DNA of 64,000 bases from Companilactobacillus zhachilii. Lineage in GTDB: Bacteria > Bacillota > Bacilli > Lactobacillales > Lactobacillaceae. The DNA is taken from contig NZ_CP031933.2 of NCBI RefSeq assembly GCF_003606365.2, positions 1 to 64,000 of the forward strand, in the 5' to 3' direction. A model generated the notes under the pieces. The model searched no databases, was not told the origin of the DNA, and worked only from the letters and a program-made list of their open reading frames with translations. Below, piece by piece: positions 51,485 to 58,925 of this stretch. The position numbers were made by a program, and so were the translations under genes. Position 1 is the first letter of the stretch; every line of letters starts with the position of its first letter.

Positions 51485-51511
51485 TATCCTGCTTGACAGG
51501 GTATTTTTTTT
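51485..51511 (+). terminator. Terminator after the rpiR-like gene
   Basis: TATCCTG (51485-51491) pairs with CAGGGTA (51497-51503), followed by T8. It separates the regulator from the enzyme genes, possibly partial. Confidence 0.8.
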
Positions 51512-51580
51512 ACTTTATTATGAAAATGAATTTCAGATATAAATAAAATATGAAAATATATTTCTCACAGGAGTTCAAAA

Positions 51581-52243
51581 ATGGAAAAATTAATCGAAAC
51601 AGCTTTAACAATGATCAAACCAGGGATGACTGTTAGTTTTGGTGGCGGTCGAACGGTTGGACGTCTCATCAGAGCTTTGGATGTCTCCAAGATTCATGTA
51701 GCTAGTCCCTCAGAACAAACTCGTAAGCTTTGTCAGAAGCTAGGTATTCCGGTGATGCCGTTGGAACAAGTGACAAAATTTGATGTGGCCTTTGATGGTT
51801 GTGATAGTCTCGACCAAAATCTCAATGTTTTGAAGAGTAACGGTGGCATTCATACGTTAGAAAGGTTATATGCAAATTTGGCTGAACGCTATATTATTAT
51901 GGCTCCACAAGAACGTTTTACGGCACAACTTAATCCTCAGGTTCAATTAACACTAGAGGTGTTGGAAGAGGCAATACCACAAGTTTTATCTATGGTTAAA
52001 CAATTGGGTGGTGTGGCTGAAGTGCGACAATCACAAGATATGGCGGGAATGGTTCGAACACCAAATGGCAATGGTTTAATTGACTGTCATTTTGACAATT
52101 GGTCTGAAATTGATTCGATTAATAATGTATTAAGTGCCTTAGCAGGTGTTTTAGGGACATCTTATTTTAAAGATGTAGTGACAGATGCCTTGTTGGCAAC
52201 AGATGAGAATGTAAAACATATTAGGAAAGAAGATTTGAAATAA
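51581..52243 (+). CDS. Divergent ribose-5-phosphate isomerase A-like protein
   Basis: 220 aa, RpiA fold. The usual DGADE motif reads FDGCDSLD (D72, D75), and the KGGGGA loop reads LKSNGGIHT, but the catalytic Lys (K85) and Glu (E94) are kept. It could isomerise ribose-5-P or another aldose phosphate. Overlaps the oxidoreductase gene by one base (TAATG). Next to an RpiR regulator, so probably a dedicated pathway rather than the housekeeping RpiA. Confidence 0.8.
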   Translation: MEKLIETALTMIKPGMTVSFGGGRTVGRLIRALDVSKIHVASPSEQTRKLCQKLGIPVMPLEQVTKFDVAFDGCDSLDQNLNVLKSNGGIHTLERLYANLAERYIIMAPQERFTAQLNPQVQLTLEVLEEAIPQVLSMVKQLGGVAEVRQSQDMAGMVRTPNGNGLIDCHFDNWSEIDSINNVLSALAGVLGTSYFKDVVTDALLATDENVKHIRKEDLK

Positions 52244-53223
52244 TGGCTAAATATAATTGGGGAATGATTGGTACTGGCTGGATTGCTCATGAAATGGCTG
52301 ATGCTTTGAATGCAGTTAATGGTGAAATTTATGGCGTTTCAGATATGAACGCTGAACAAATGGCCAAGTTTGCGGCGGAAAAGGGGATTGCACATCAGTT
52401 TACGAATCCAAGTGAGATGATTAATGATCCCAAGATTGATGTCATTTATATTGCGACACCACACACATATCATTATCAATATATTAAAGAAGCGTTAATT
52501 GCTGGAAAAAATGTTTTCTGTGAAAAAGCTATTACAGTTAATGCTAAGCAATTTGATGAAGTACAAGCTTTAGCTGCTAAGAAACATTTGATTTTAACTG
52601 AAGGATTTACTTTGTTACACATGCCGCTTTATGCAAAAGTTAAGCAAATTATTGCTGATGGCAAAATTGGTGAGGTTAAATTAGTCCAAGTCAACTTTGG
52701 TAGTTTGAAGGATTATGATCCAAAGAATCGTTTTTTTAACAAAAAATTGGCTGGCGGGGCTTTGCTTGATATTGGTGGTTATGCGACCGCCTTTGCCAGA
52801 AGTTTCTTGGCTAAGCAACCAACCAATATTTTAACGACTGTAAAATATTTTGAAACTGGCGTTGATGAACAATCTGGTATTATTTTGAAAAATGATGACG
52901 AACAAATGGCAGTGATGGCTTTATCAATGCGGGCTAAACAGCCTAAACGAGGTGTTATTTCAGGAACGAAAGGATATATTGAAATTAGCAACTATCCACG
53001 TGCCACCGAAGCGGACATTACTTATACAGCAGATGCACATACAGAAAAGACTGATAAAATCACGGCTGGCGATGATAAAAAAGCATTGCAATATGAAGTC
53101 AGTGATATGCAAAGATATATTGAAAACGGACATGATGATGGACAATTAGCTCTGTCACATGATGTTGCTCATATTCTGAACGACGTGAGAAATGATTGGG
53201 GCATGAAGTATCCGTTTGAATAA
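52243..53223 (+). CDS. Gfo/Idh/MocA-family oxidoreductase
   Basis: 326 aa. N-terminal Rossmann fold with GTGWIAHEMA (8-17), the FCEKAI motif with catalytic K95, and a C-terminal alpha/beta domain. NAD(P)-dependent sugar or inositol dehydrogenase; substrate unknown. Translationally coupled to the RpiA-like gene. No kinase or transporter gene is visible in the cluster. Confidence 0.87.
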   Translation: MAKYNWGMIGTGWIAHEMADALNAVNGEIYGVSDMNAEQMAKFAAEKGIAHQFTNPSEMINDPKIDVIYIATPHTYHYQYIKEALIAGKNVFCEKAITVNAKQFDEVQALAAKKHLILTEGFTLLHMPLYAKVKQIIADGKIGEVKLVQVNFGSLKDYDPKNRFFNKKLAGGALLDIGGYATAFARSFLAKQPTNILTTVKYFETGVDEQSGIILKNDDEQMAVMALSMRAKQPKRGVISGTKGYIEISNYPRATEADITYTADAHTEKTDKITAGDDKKALQYEVSDMQRYIENGHDDGQLALSHDVAHILNDVRNDWGMKYPFE

Positions 53224-53276
53224 GGAATAAAATATAATTTTCTTGCTTCTTCTGGCTAGAGTGTGTCTTCAAATAT

Positions 53277-53370
53277 GCCGTCTCCAGAACCTGGTGCTGT
53301 AAGAACGACAAAATCAGTCGCCCTAACGGCACTTTCACTGCCAGTGACTGTTTCCCTGCTCCTCCGACTA
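53277..53370 (+). repeat. Family A remnant, copy A7
   Basis: Ends CCGTCTCC and CTCCTCCGACTAG match family A termini, but the inside is shortened and no longer pairs well. A second piece (TTCTGGCTAGAGTGTG, about 53248-53263) lies just before it. 53371-53511 between this and B4 is AT-rich, nothing recognised. Confidence 0.55.
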
Positions 53371-53511
53371 GTTTTTTTATAATTGAATGAATAATAAATT
53401 TAATATTTGGTAATGTTTTAAAACTATTGTATTGATGCAATCCTAAGACAGTTATATATTTTCATAATTTAAATTGAAGACACACCCGAGTTTATTCGTT
53501 GTTTTTCCTAA

Positions 53512-53632
53512 ACATGCAGCATAAACGTACAAAAAAACATAACTTTTTCGCTTAAAACAAAGAAGACTAGCAATCCAGTTTTGGATTTGCTAATCTTCTT
53601 TGTTTTAATGACCCTGTTTTGTCACACTCGCT
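53512..53632. repeat. Family B convergent-gene terminator repeat, copy B4
   Basis: Inner stem AACAAAGAAGACTAGCAATCC (about 53556-53576) with GGATTTGCTAATCTTCTTTGTT (53583-53604), one bulge and one G-U. Outer arms are weaker (ACAAAAAAACAT with CTGTTTTGTC). Between the convergent oxidoreductase and rarA genes. Confidence 0.75.
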
Positions 53633-53638
53633 TGTCTT

Positions 53639-54970
53639 TTAATCGGCATCATGTTCTTGATGCCACTGTTTAATGTATTCCAAACGCTGCTTAAAGAGTC
53701 TTTCCTTACCTTGTCCAGTTGGAAGGTAATACTGGCTATTCTCAATTTCTTTAGGAACAGTTTTCATATTAGTTAACTTGTCTTGATAATTATGAGCTAA
53801 TTTGTAGTCTTCTCCATAACCCAGATTTTTCATCAATTTAGTTGGAGCATTTCTAATTTGTAGGGGTACGGGTAAATTGCCGTATTTCTTAATATCCTTT
53901 TCGGCACGCAAAACGGATTTATAGACGGCATTGGATTTGGGTGCAACTGATAAATAAATGACGGTCTCAACCAAGTGAACGTTGCACTCAGGCATACCCA
54001 AAAATTGACAAGCTTGAAAGGCATTGATTGCAACATTTAAAGCATTAGTGTCAGCCAAACCGATATCTTCACTAGCAAAACGAACTAGTCGTCTGGCTAT
54101 ATAAAGTGGATCTTCGCCACCATCGAGCATGCGCATGACCCAGTAAATCGCTGAATCGGTGTCACTATTACGCATTGATTTGTGGAGAGCCGAGATAATA
54201 TTGTAATGTTCTTCACCATTCTTGTCGTAACGTAATGATTTGGTATTTAATAATTGCCGAATGTTATCAATATCAACGTGTGCCACCTTATCCTTAGTTT
54301 CAGAATTGATGACAGCCATTTCGAGGGTGTTCAAAGCTACACGGGCATCTCCATTAGCGTAAGCAGCAATTAACTCCAAGGTGTCATCGTCTATCTCAAC
54401 TTTTGCTTTTGGAAAGGCTTTGGGATTTTTCAAAGTGTTTTGTAATAGTTGAATTAAATCGTCAGTTGTTAGCGATTTGAGAACGAAAACTTTACAACGG
54501 GATAGTAAAGCTGAATTGATTTCAAATGACGGATTTTCAGTTGTTGCACCAATCAAAGTAATACTACCTTTTTCAACGAACGGCAAAAAAGCATCCTGTT
54601 GGGCCTTATTAAACCGATGAATTTCATCAATAAAGACAATCGTCTTTTGTCCCATCTCACGATTCATTTCGGCTTCTTTCATGACTTTCTTAATATCGTT
54701 AATACCGCTAGTAACGGCACTAAAAGTGATGAAATTAGACTTAGTTTTCTTGGCGATGATTTCGGCTAAAGTTGTTTTACCCACCCCAGGAGGACCCCAG
54801 AAAATTAGTGACGGGATGTTATCTTGATCGATAATATCTTTCAAGATTTTATTGTCACCAATCAAGTGCTGTTGACCGACAAAAGCCTCTAGCGTTGTGG
54901 GACGAACCCGGTTTGCTAGAGGAGAATTGTCGTCATTATTTTGATTTGCGAAAAGTGATTCTTGCTGCAT
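53639..54970 (-). CDS. rarA: Replication-associated recombination protein RarA (MgsA)
   Basis: 443 aa AAA+ ATPase acting at stalled forks. Walker A GPPGVGKTTLAE, Walker B VFIDEIHRFNKAQQD, sensor GATTENPSFEIN, and C-terminal helical MgsA domain (FLGMPECNVHLVETVIYLSVAPKS). RBS AAGAAGG on the minus strand. Downstream of the GPH symporter gene (56 nt) on the same strand. Confidence 0.95.
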   Translation of the reverse strand: MQQESLFANQNNDDNSPLANRVRPTTLEAFVGQQHLIGDNKILKDIIDQDNIPSLIFWGPPGVGKTTLAEIIAKKTKSNFITFSAVTSGINDIKKVMKEAEMNREMGQKTIVFIDEIHRFNKAQQDAFLPFVEKGSITLIGATTENPSFEINSALLSRCKVFVLKSLTTDDLIQLLQNTLKNPKAFPKAKVEIDDDTLELIAAYANGDARVALNTLEMAVINSETKDKVAHVDIDNIRQLLNTKSLRYDKNGEEHYNIISALHKSMRNSDTDSAIYWVMRMLDGGEDPLYIARRLVRFASEDIGLADTNALNVAINAFQACQFLGMPECNVHLVETVIYLSVAPKSNAVYKSVLRAEKDIKKYGNLPVPLQIRNAPTKLMKNLGYGEDYKLAHNYQDKLTNMKTVPKEIENSQYYLPTGQGKERLFKQRLEYIKQWHQEHDAD

Positions 54971-55026
54971 TTTTGACCTTCTTTGATGATTTTGCCTTTA
55001 GGTAACTTCTGACGAATGTATTAAAA

Positions 55027-56340
55027 CTACTTTATAGCATTCTTGATTCTGGTCTCATTATATCCTAACAAGATCAAGAACATAACAACGTATAAAACTA
55101 ATGGAATTAACGCGTAATTTAAATTAATAGCCGCAATGGTCGTTGCTGTTTGAGTTTTATTTGAAACATAACCTGATACTTGTAATGATTCAGCGGTGAT
55201 CAATCCACCTAATCCAAGTCCCAAGTTAACTCCGAAATCGTCAGTTGAAGCTAGAACTCCTTCGGCCTGGATTCCCATTGAAGTACCATAACGAATCGTA
55301 TCGGCAATCATGATGGAAACTAGTCCGATAATGAAGCCACCACCGATACAATTAATGAAGATTCCGGTAAAGAGTAAGGGTAGGTTTTCGGAATAGGCAG
55401 CAATGGTAATAATCAATTGACCAATAAACGCCATAACGATTCCTAGCAGCATAGTATTTTTCTTGCCTAGTTTAGCTGAAACAAAGTAGATTGCTACCAC
55501 CCCGATTAAAGCAGTTAAAGTAAAGCTATTGGCTAAGGAAACGAGGTTTTCGTTATGAATGATGTATTTAAAGTAGTAAATTGTCGTCTGATTTTTAATA
55601 GCAGTTGTTAACCAGTATAAGAAGATAACGATGGAAATAATGATCCAAGGTTTATTTTGTCTTAACATTTTCCAAACTTCTGATAGTGGTTGATGACTGA
55701 TTTCTTTATTTGTGTAGCGTTCTCGTACATGGAAAAAGGTATTCAGTATCAAAATTAATGAGATGATACCAAAGACAATGATTGTACCTAAGAAACCTTT
55801 TTGTTGATTGCCTTTGCCAAAGAAACTTACTAAGGGGATGGTAAAGACGGCAACGATAATTTGTACGGAACTACCAAAGAATTGTCTAATAACGCCTAAT
55901 AAAGTGGTTTCTTGTTCGTTGTCTGTCATCGTAGGTAAGATTGATGTAATTGGCAGATTAACGGCAGTATAGAAAAATCCGAGACCAAGGTAAGTAACAT
56001 AGGCCCAGAGTAATTTCCCAGAATGTGGTAGGAAATTAGGTGTGACAAAAGTTAAGACAGCGAAAATAACATAAGGAAATGAATACCACAAGAAAAATGG
56101 TCGACTCTTACCCCATTTAGAATGAGTATTATCGATCATAATTCCAATAATTAAACTTTCGAAAACATCGGCTGTTCGAGCTACTACGAAAAGAATCGCA
56201 ACTTCACTAGCAGTCAAACCAAAAACGTCGGTGTAGAAGAAGAGAAGATAGGTAGTCATCATTTGGAAAACTAAATTGTCCGCTGCATCGCTTAAACCAT
56301 AACTGATTCGTTCAGTTAATGAGGTTTTCCATTTGTTCAC
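55027..56340 (-). CDS. GPH-family sugar:cation symporter
   Basis: 437 aa, 12 predicted membrane segments. N terminus TSLTERISYGLSDAADNLVFQMMTTYLLFFYTDVFGL and the D-NTHSKWGKSRPFFLW loop mark the glycoside-pentoside-hexuronide family. I chose GTG 56340, just after the yagU stop, because the longer open frame (to 56412) runs through yagU and adds residues absent from the family. Operon partner of yagU. Substrate unknown. Confidence 0.83.
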   Translation of the reverse strand: MNKWKTSLTERISYGLSDAADNLVFQMMTTYLLFFYTDVFGLTASEVAILFVVARTADVFESLIIGIMIDNTHSKWGKSRPFFLWYSFPYVIFAVLTFVTPNFLPHSGKLLWAYVTYLGLGFFYTAVNLPITSILPTMTDNEQETTLLGVIRQFFGSSVQIIVAVFTIPLVSFFGKGNQQKGFLGTIIVFGIISLILILNTFFHVRERYTNKEISHQPLSEVWKMLRQNKPWIIISIVIFLYWLTTAIKNQTTIYYFKYIIHNENLVSLANSFTLTALIGVVAIYFVSAKLGKKNTMLLGIVMAFIGQLIITIAAYSENLPLLFTGIFINCIGGGFIIGLVSIMIADTIRYGTSMGIQAEGVLASTDDFGVNLGLGLGGLITAESLQVSGYVSNKTQTATTIAAINLNYALIPLVLYVVMFLILLGYNETRIKNAIK

Positions 56341-56348
56341 AGGAAAGC

Positions 56349-56861
56349 CTACTTTTGTGTAGTCAAACGACGGTAAAGCTCGCGTCCAACGATATCGTTT
56401 GTCCACATCCAAGCGATATGACCGAGAGCTTCGGAAATGTGTTCTTCAGTAGGTTGATCTTTAGCTGAAGGAACAGTCTTCATCATAGGCATGATTCCAA
56501 GATGGAAAGCGACCCAGATTGCTAGACCAAAAATGGCACCAGAGCCTTTTCTGATGAAAGGTGAGTATTCTGATAGAACTTCATAAATGATGGCAAAAGA
56601 TGTTGAGAAACCAAAATGCATCAAAAAGCTTGCCCAAGGCATTTTGTGTCCTGAATATGAATAAGTTCCACGAGTGATTTTTTGAGGAATCCCTGCTTGT
56701 TCCATCAAAGTTTGTGGAGGATTAACCGCATCACGTTCCGGAGTACGAGGTGGTAAGACGTTCTCCCAACCTAATTTAACGAATCCTGAGAAGATACCAG
56801 CGGCCGTCCCAGCAATAATAGCTGCCTTTAAGTCGACTTTTTGAGCCTTAGTTAATTTCAT
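56349..56861 (-). CDS. yagU: YagU-family inner-membrane protein (DUF1440)
   Basis: 170 aa with several hydrophobic segments. AAIIAGTAAGIFSGFVKLGWENVLPPRTPERDAVNPPQ matches YagU/DUF1440. In E. coli YagU is linked to acid tolerance; here the role is unknown. RBS GAGAGG. First gene of the yagU-symporter unit; an AT-rich 180-bp promoter region lies upstream (56862-56994). Confidence 0.82.
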   Translation of the reverse strand: MKLTKAQKVDLKAAIIAGTAAGIFSGFVKLGWENVLPPRTPERDAVNPPQTLMEQAGIPQKITRGTYSYSGHKMPWASFLMHFGFSTSFAIIYEVLSEYSPFIRKGSGAIFGLAIWVAFHLGIMPMMKTVPSAKDQPTEEHISEALGHIAWMWTNDIVGRELYRRLTTQK

Positions 56862-56994
56862 GATTTGACGCCTCTCTTTATGATTAATATACCTAAAGTA
56901 TAAGCTTGTCTAATTTTGAATTCAGGTAATTAGTCTTGAGATTCATAATTTCTTCATAGATTGTTATAAATTACTTCGTACTTTAGAAATTGTA

Positions 56995-57442
56995 TATTCA
57001 TACTTTCCCGGTACTATATAACCATAGTCAAATAACAAAGGAACAAAGAGGTGACCGGATGAATAAACAATCCAGCTCCAAATTGAATTACATGAATTAA
57101 CCCCCTTAAAATATTAAAGACCCTTATAAACAAAAAATTATATCTCCCCCCTTAAAGATATAGATAAGAATTTATTTGAAAGAAGTGACCAGATGGAATT
57201 GGAAACCCTCGTAAACTATTAATTTCTTAGATAACTCACTTTACACATGAATAGAAATAAACCCCTATATAATAAATACTCTATTTTAAAAAAATTTAAT
57301 CCCCTTATAAATAAACACATAAATGAAAACTTTAATATCTCCCCCCTATATAGATATAAAGTTAATTTTCTAAATAACAATTAGATATTTATTCCCCCGT
57401 AAATATCTCTCAAAAAAGTCTGCTGAAGAGCGGACTTTTTTT
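56995..57442 (+). ncRNA. C-rich-loop RNA locus 2 (tandem unit)
   Basis: Conserved block TATATTCATACTTTCCCGG (56992-57010) and TACTATATAACCATAGTCAA (57013-57032), then AAAGAGGTGACCGGATG. About 410 nt, the longest locus. At least eight C runs. Perfect hairpins: TATATCT-CCCCCCTTAA-AGATATA (57139-57162), ATATCT-CCCCCCTATAT-AGATAT (57335-57357), and AGATATTTA-TTCCCCCG-TAAATATCT (57384-57408). A second AGAAGTGACCAGATG at about 57181-57195 suggests an internal duplication. Micro-ORFs of 13 codons (57059-57100) and 9 codons (57193-57222) follow the two GTGACC motifs. TCCCCCGTAA (57393-57402) is an exact complement of the NlpC/P60 RBS region. Confidence 0.72.
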
Positions 57443-57443
57443 A
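57416..57443 (+). terminator. Terminator of C-rich RNA 2
   Basis: AAGTCTGCT (57416-57424) with AGCGGACTT (57429-57437), loop GAAG, then T run. Confidence 0.9.
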
Positions 57444-57451
57444 TTTATAAT

Positions 57452-57633
57452 ATGCCGTCTCCAGGAGCAAAAAAATTAGGTCGCTATGGGGACCGGTCTG
57501 AGCCAAGGTCTCAGACCTCGATTTTGAGCTTTGAGAAAACCGCTTAAATCTCAAAACTCGTCCCGTGGTGTAAAGGCTAAAGCCTTAACGCCACCTTCAT
57601 AGCAATCTAATTTTCTTGCTCCTTCCGACTAGG
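57452..57633 (+). repeat. Family A structured repeat, copy A3
   Basis: Starts 10 nt after the C-rich RNA 2 terminator. Outer arms GGAGCAAAAAAATTAGGTCG and the matching CAATCTAATTTTCTTGCTCC pair imperfectly. Inner hairpins GGTCTGAG-CCAAGGT-CTCAGACC, TTTTGAGCTTTGAG/CTTAAATCTCAAAA, and GTAAAGGCT/AGCCTTAAC. Termini GCCGTCTCC and CCGACTAG. Confidence 0.85.
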
Positions 57634-57952
57634 GTCGTTGTTATATATCAGACTTATTTCCAAGTTAATTGGATATATTAAACGGTAAAAGATATTGTTT
57701 AGAAGTTAGCAAACCATATGTGAATGTATGCTTTCTGTTGCTTCAAAATAATATTTTAATGATAGGGGATGTGGGTGAATTCATTTTTTGGGGGAATAAA
57801 TGGATTATTTTTGTATTTGTCAGTTGCCTTATATGATGTTAATTAATAAAAGTCTAGAATGTTGCATTGCGCTAGTTACTTTTTAGTAATCTCTAGCTAT
57901 TAAATGTCTGATACTCCGATACGTTATTATTGGTTAAAAAAACAAAAAATAA
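57634..57952 (+). other. AT-rich spacer between two family A repeats, with two short ORFs
   Basis: Two small frames have strong G-rich RBS: GTG 57775-57846 (23 codons, hydrophobic, AGGGG 6 nt upstream) and ATG 57800-57886 (28 codons, GGGGG 5 nt upstream). They overlap in different frames, so at most one is real. A small membrane peptide or toxin is possible but unsupported. Nothing else is recognisable. Confidence 0.3.
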
Positions 57953-58136
57953 ACAAGCCGGAAGAAACAAGAATTTAGGTCGCTGTGAAGGTGGCGTTAG
58001 TGCTTTAGCACTTACACCACGGGACGACTTTTGAAATTCGTGTACTTTGCGAAGTTCAAAATCGAGACTTGAGACCGATTTTTGGCTCAAGTCGGTCCCC
58101 ATAGCGACCTAAATTTCTTGTTTCTGGAGGCGGAAT
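57953..58136 (-). repeat. Family A structured repeat, copy A4
   Basis: Inverted relative to A3. Outer arms GAAACAAGAATTTAGGTCGC and GCGACCTAAATTTCTTGTTTC pair nearly fully. Inner hairpins GGCGTTAGTGCT/AGCACTTACACC, GAAATTCGTG.../...GCGAAGTTC, and GACTTGAG/CTCAAGTC. Termini GCCGGAAG and GGAGGCGG. Confidence 0.85.
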
Positions 58137-58199
58137 CCTTCTAACTATCGATTTTTCTTCACATTTACTTACTACTTATTTCTAACTTTCAAAACGTTT

Positions 58200-58428
58200 C
58201 TTTCATAAATTCCCGCTATTATATAAGCATAGTCAAGAAACGAAGAGGTGACTCGGATGACTATAACAGCTTTACTTTAAATAGATTATTAAAAATTAAA
58301 AACGAATAGATTTTTTCAATATATCTCCTCCCCCCCTGATATATAACAAAGAATTTAAACTAAAAAAGGAAGAAAAGTTTATGAAAAATACAAATACAAA
58401 AAGAGCTGGCCGCAAGGCTAGCTCTTTT
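58200..58428 (+). ncRNA. C-rich-loop RNA locus 3
   Basis: Block TTTCATAAATTCCCGC and TATTATATAAGCATAGTCAA, then GAAGAGGTGACTCGGATG. RNA of about 195 nt with one long hairpin ATATATC-TCCTCCCCCCCT-GATATAT (58319-58344), whose loop contains CCTCC, the anti-SD-like core. A 7-codon frame (58257-58280) follows the GAGGTGA. The 58381-58441 frame runs through the terminator and is not credible. Confidence 0.68.
58400..58428 (+). terminator. Terminator of C-rich RNA 3
   Basis: AAGAGCTGGCC (58401-58411) pairs with GGCTAGCTCTT (58416-58426), loop GCAA, then T-rich. Confidence 0.88.
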
Positions 58429-58530
58429 CTTTGTGTACCGTAATAAATGATTTACATATTATTTACAGGTTATTTGGTCAAAATTTACAATGATTCGTTA
58501 TGCTAGAAAAATGAAAGGGTGGGGAGAAAT

Positions 58531-58797
58531 ATGTCATATATGCCAAATATGATTAGTTGGGGTGTTCCTTTTAACTTATTGGGATTGATTATTTTGGAAG
58601 CTTTTTCGTTATCTCCTACTATGAGAAAGGTAAGGGACCATTTTTTTAATTCTTCGAAACTATCTAAACGTCTTTATTTTTTAGCAATGCAAGTTATTAC
58701 TTTTGCGATGATTGTTTATATACCTTACTTCTATCAGATATTGATTTTCCTAATGGCATTTTCAATAACGTTTGATATATCCAAGGTAAGTACATGA
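58531..58797 (+). CDS. Small membrane protein of unknown function
   Basis: 88 aa, mostly hydrophobic, about two to three membrane segments (10-29, 50-68, 70-84). No family recognised. ATG 58531 follows AAAGGGTGGGGAG; the in-frame GTG 58519 is inside that RBS. Isolated between C-rich RNA 3 and the opp operon. Confidence 0.6.
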   Translation: MSYMPNMISWGVPFNLLGLIILEAFSLSPTMRKVRDHFFNSSKLSKRLYFLAMQVITFAMIVYIPYFYQILIFLMAFSITFDISKVST

Positions 58798-58834
58798 AAA
58801 AGCCCGTACAATCAATGATTGCATGAGCTTTTTA
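58797..58834. terminator. Bidirectional terminator between small membrane protein and oppF
   Basis: AAAAGC (58798-58803) with GCTTTTT (58827-58833), plus inner CAATC/GATTG. The A-rich left side would give T on the minus strand, so it may also end opp. 58835-58925 has nothing else. Confidence 0.7.
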
Positions 58835-58925
58835 TTTAAGAATTTTTTTGAATTCTAAAGTTGTTTGGATTTGGATTTTGTCAGATGTCTTAGAGTAAAG
58901 CAAAGTCTGCACTCAATGCTTTATT

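Noticed and set aside
58381..58441. 20-codon ORF with a good RBS at the end of RNA 3
   Set aside because: Its second half is the terminator stem and T tract; the predicted peptide is not credible.
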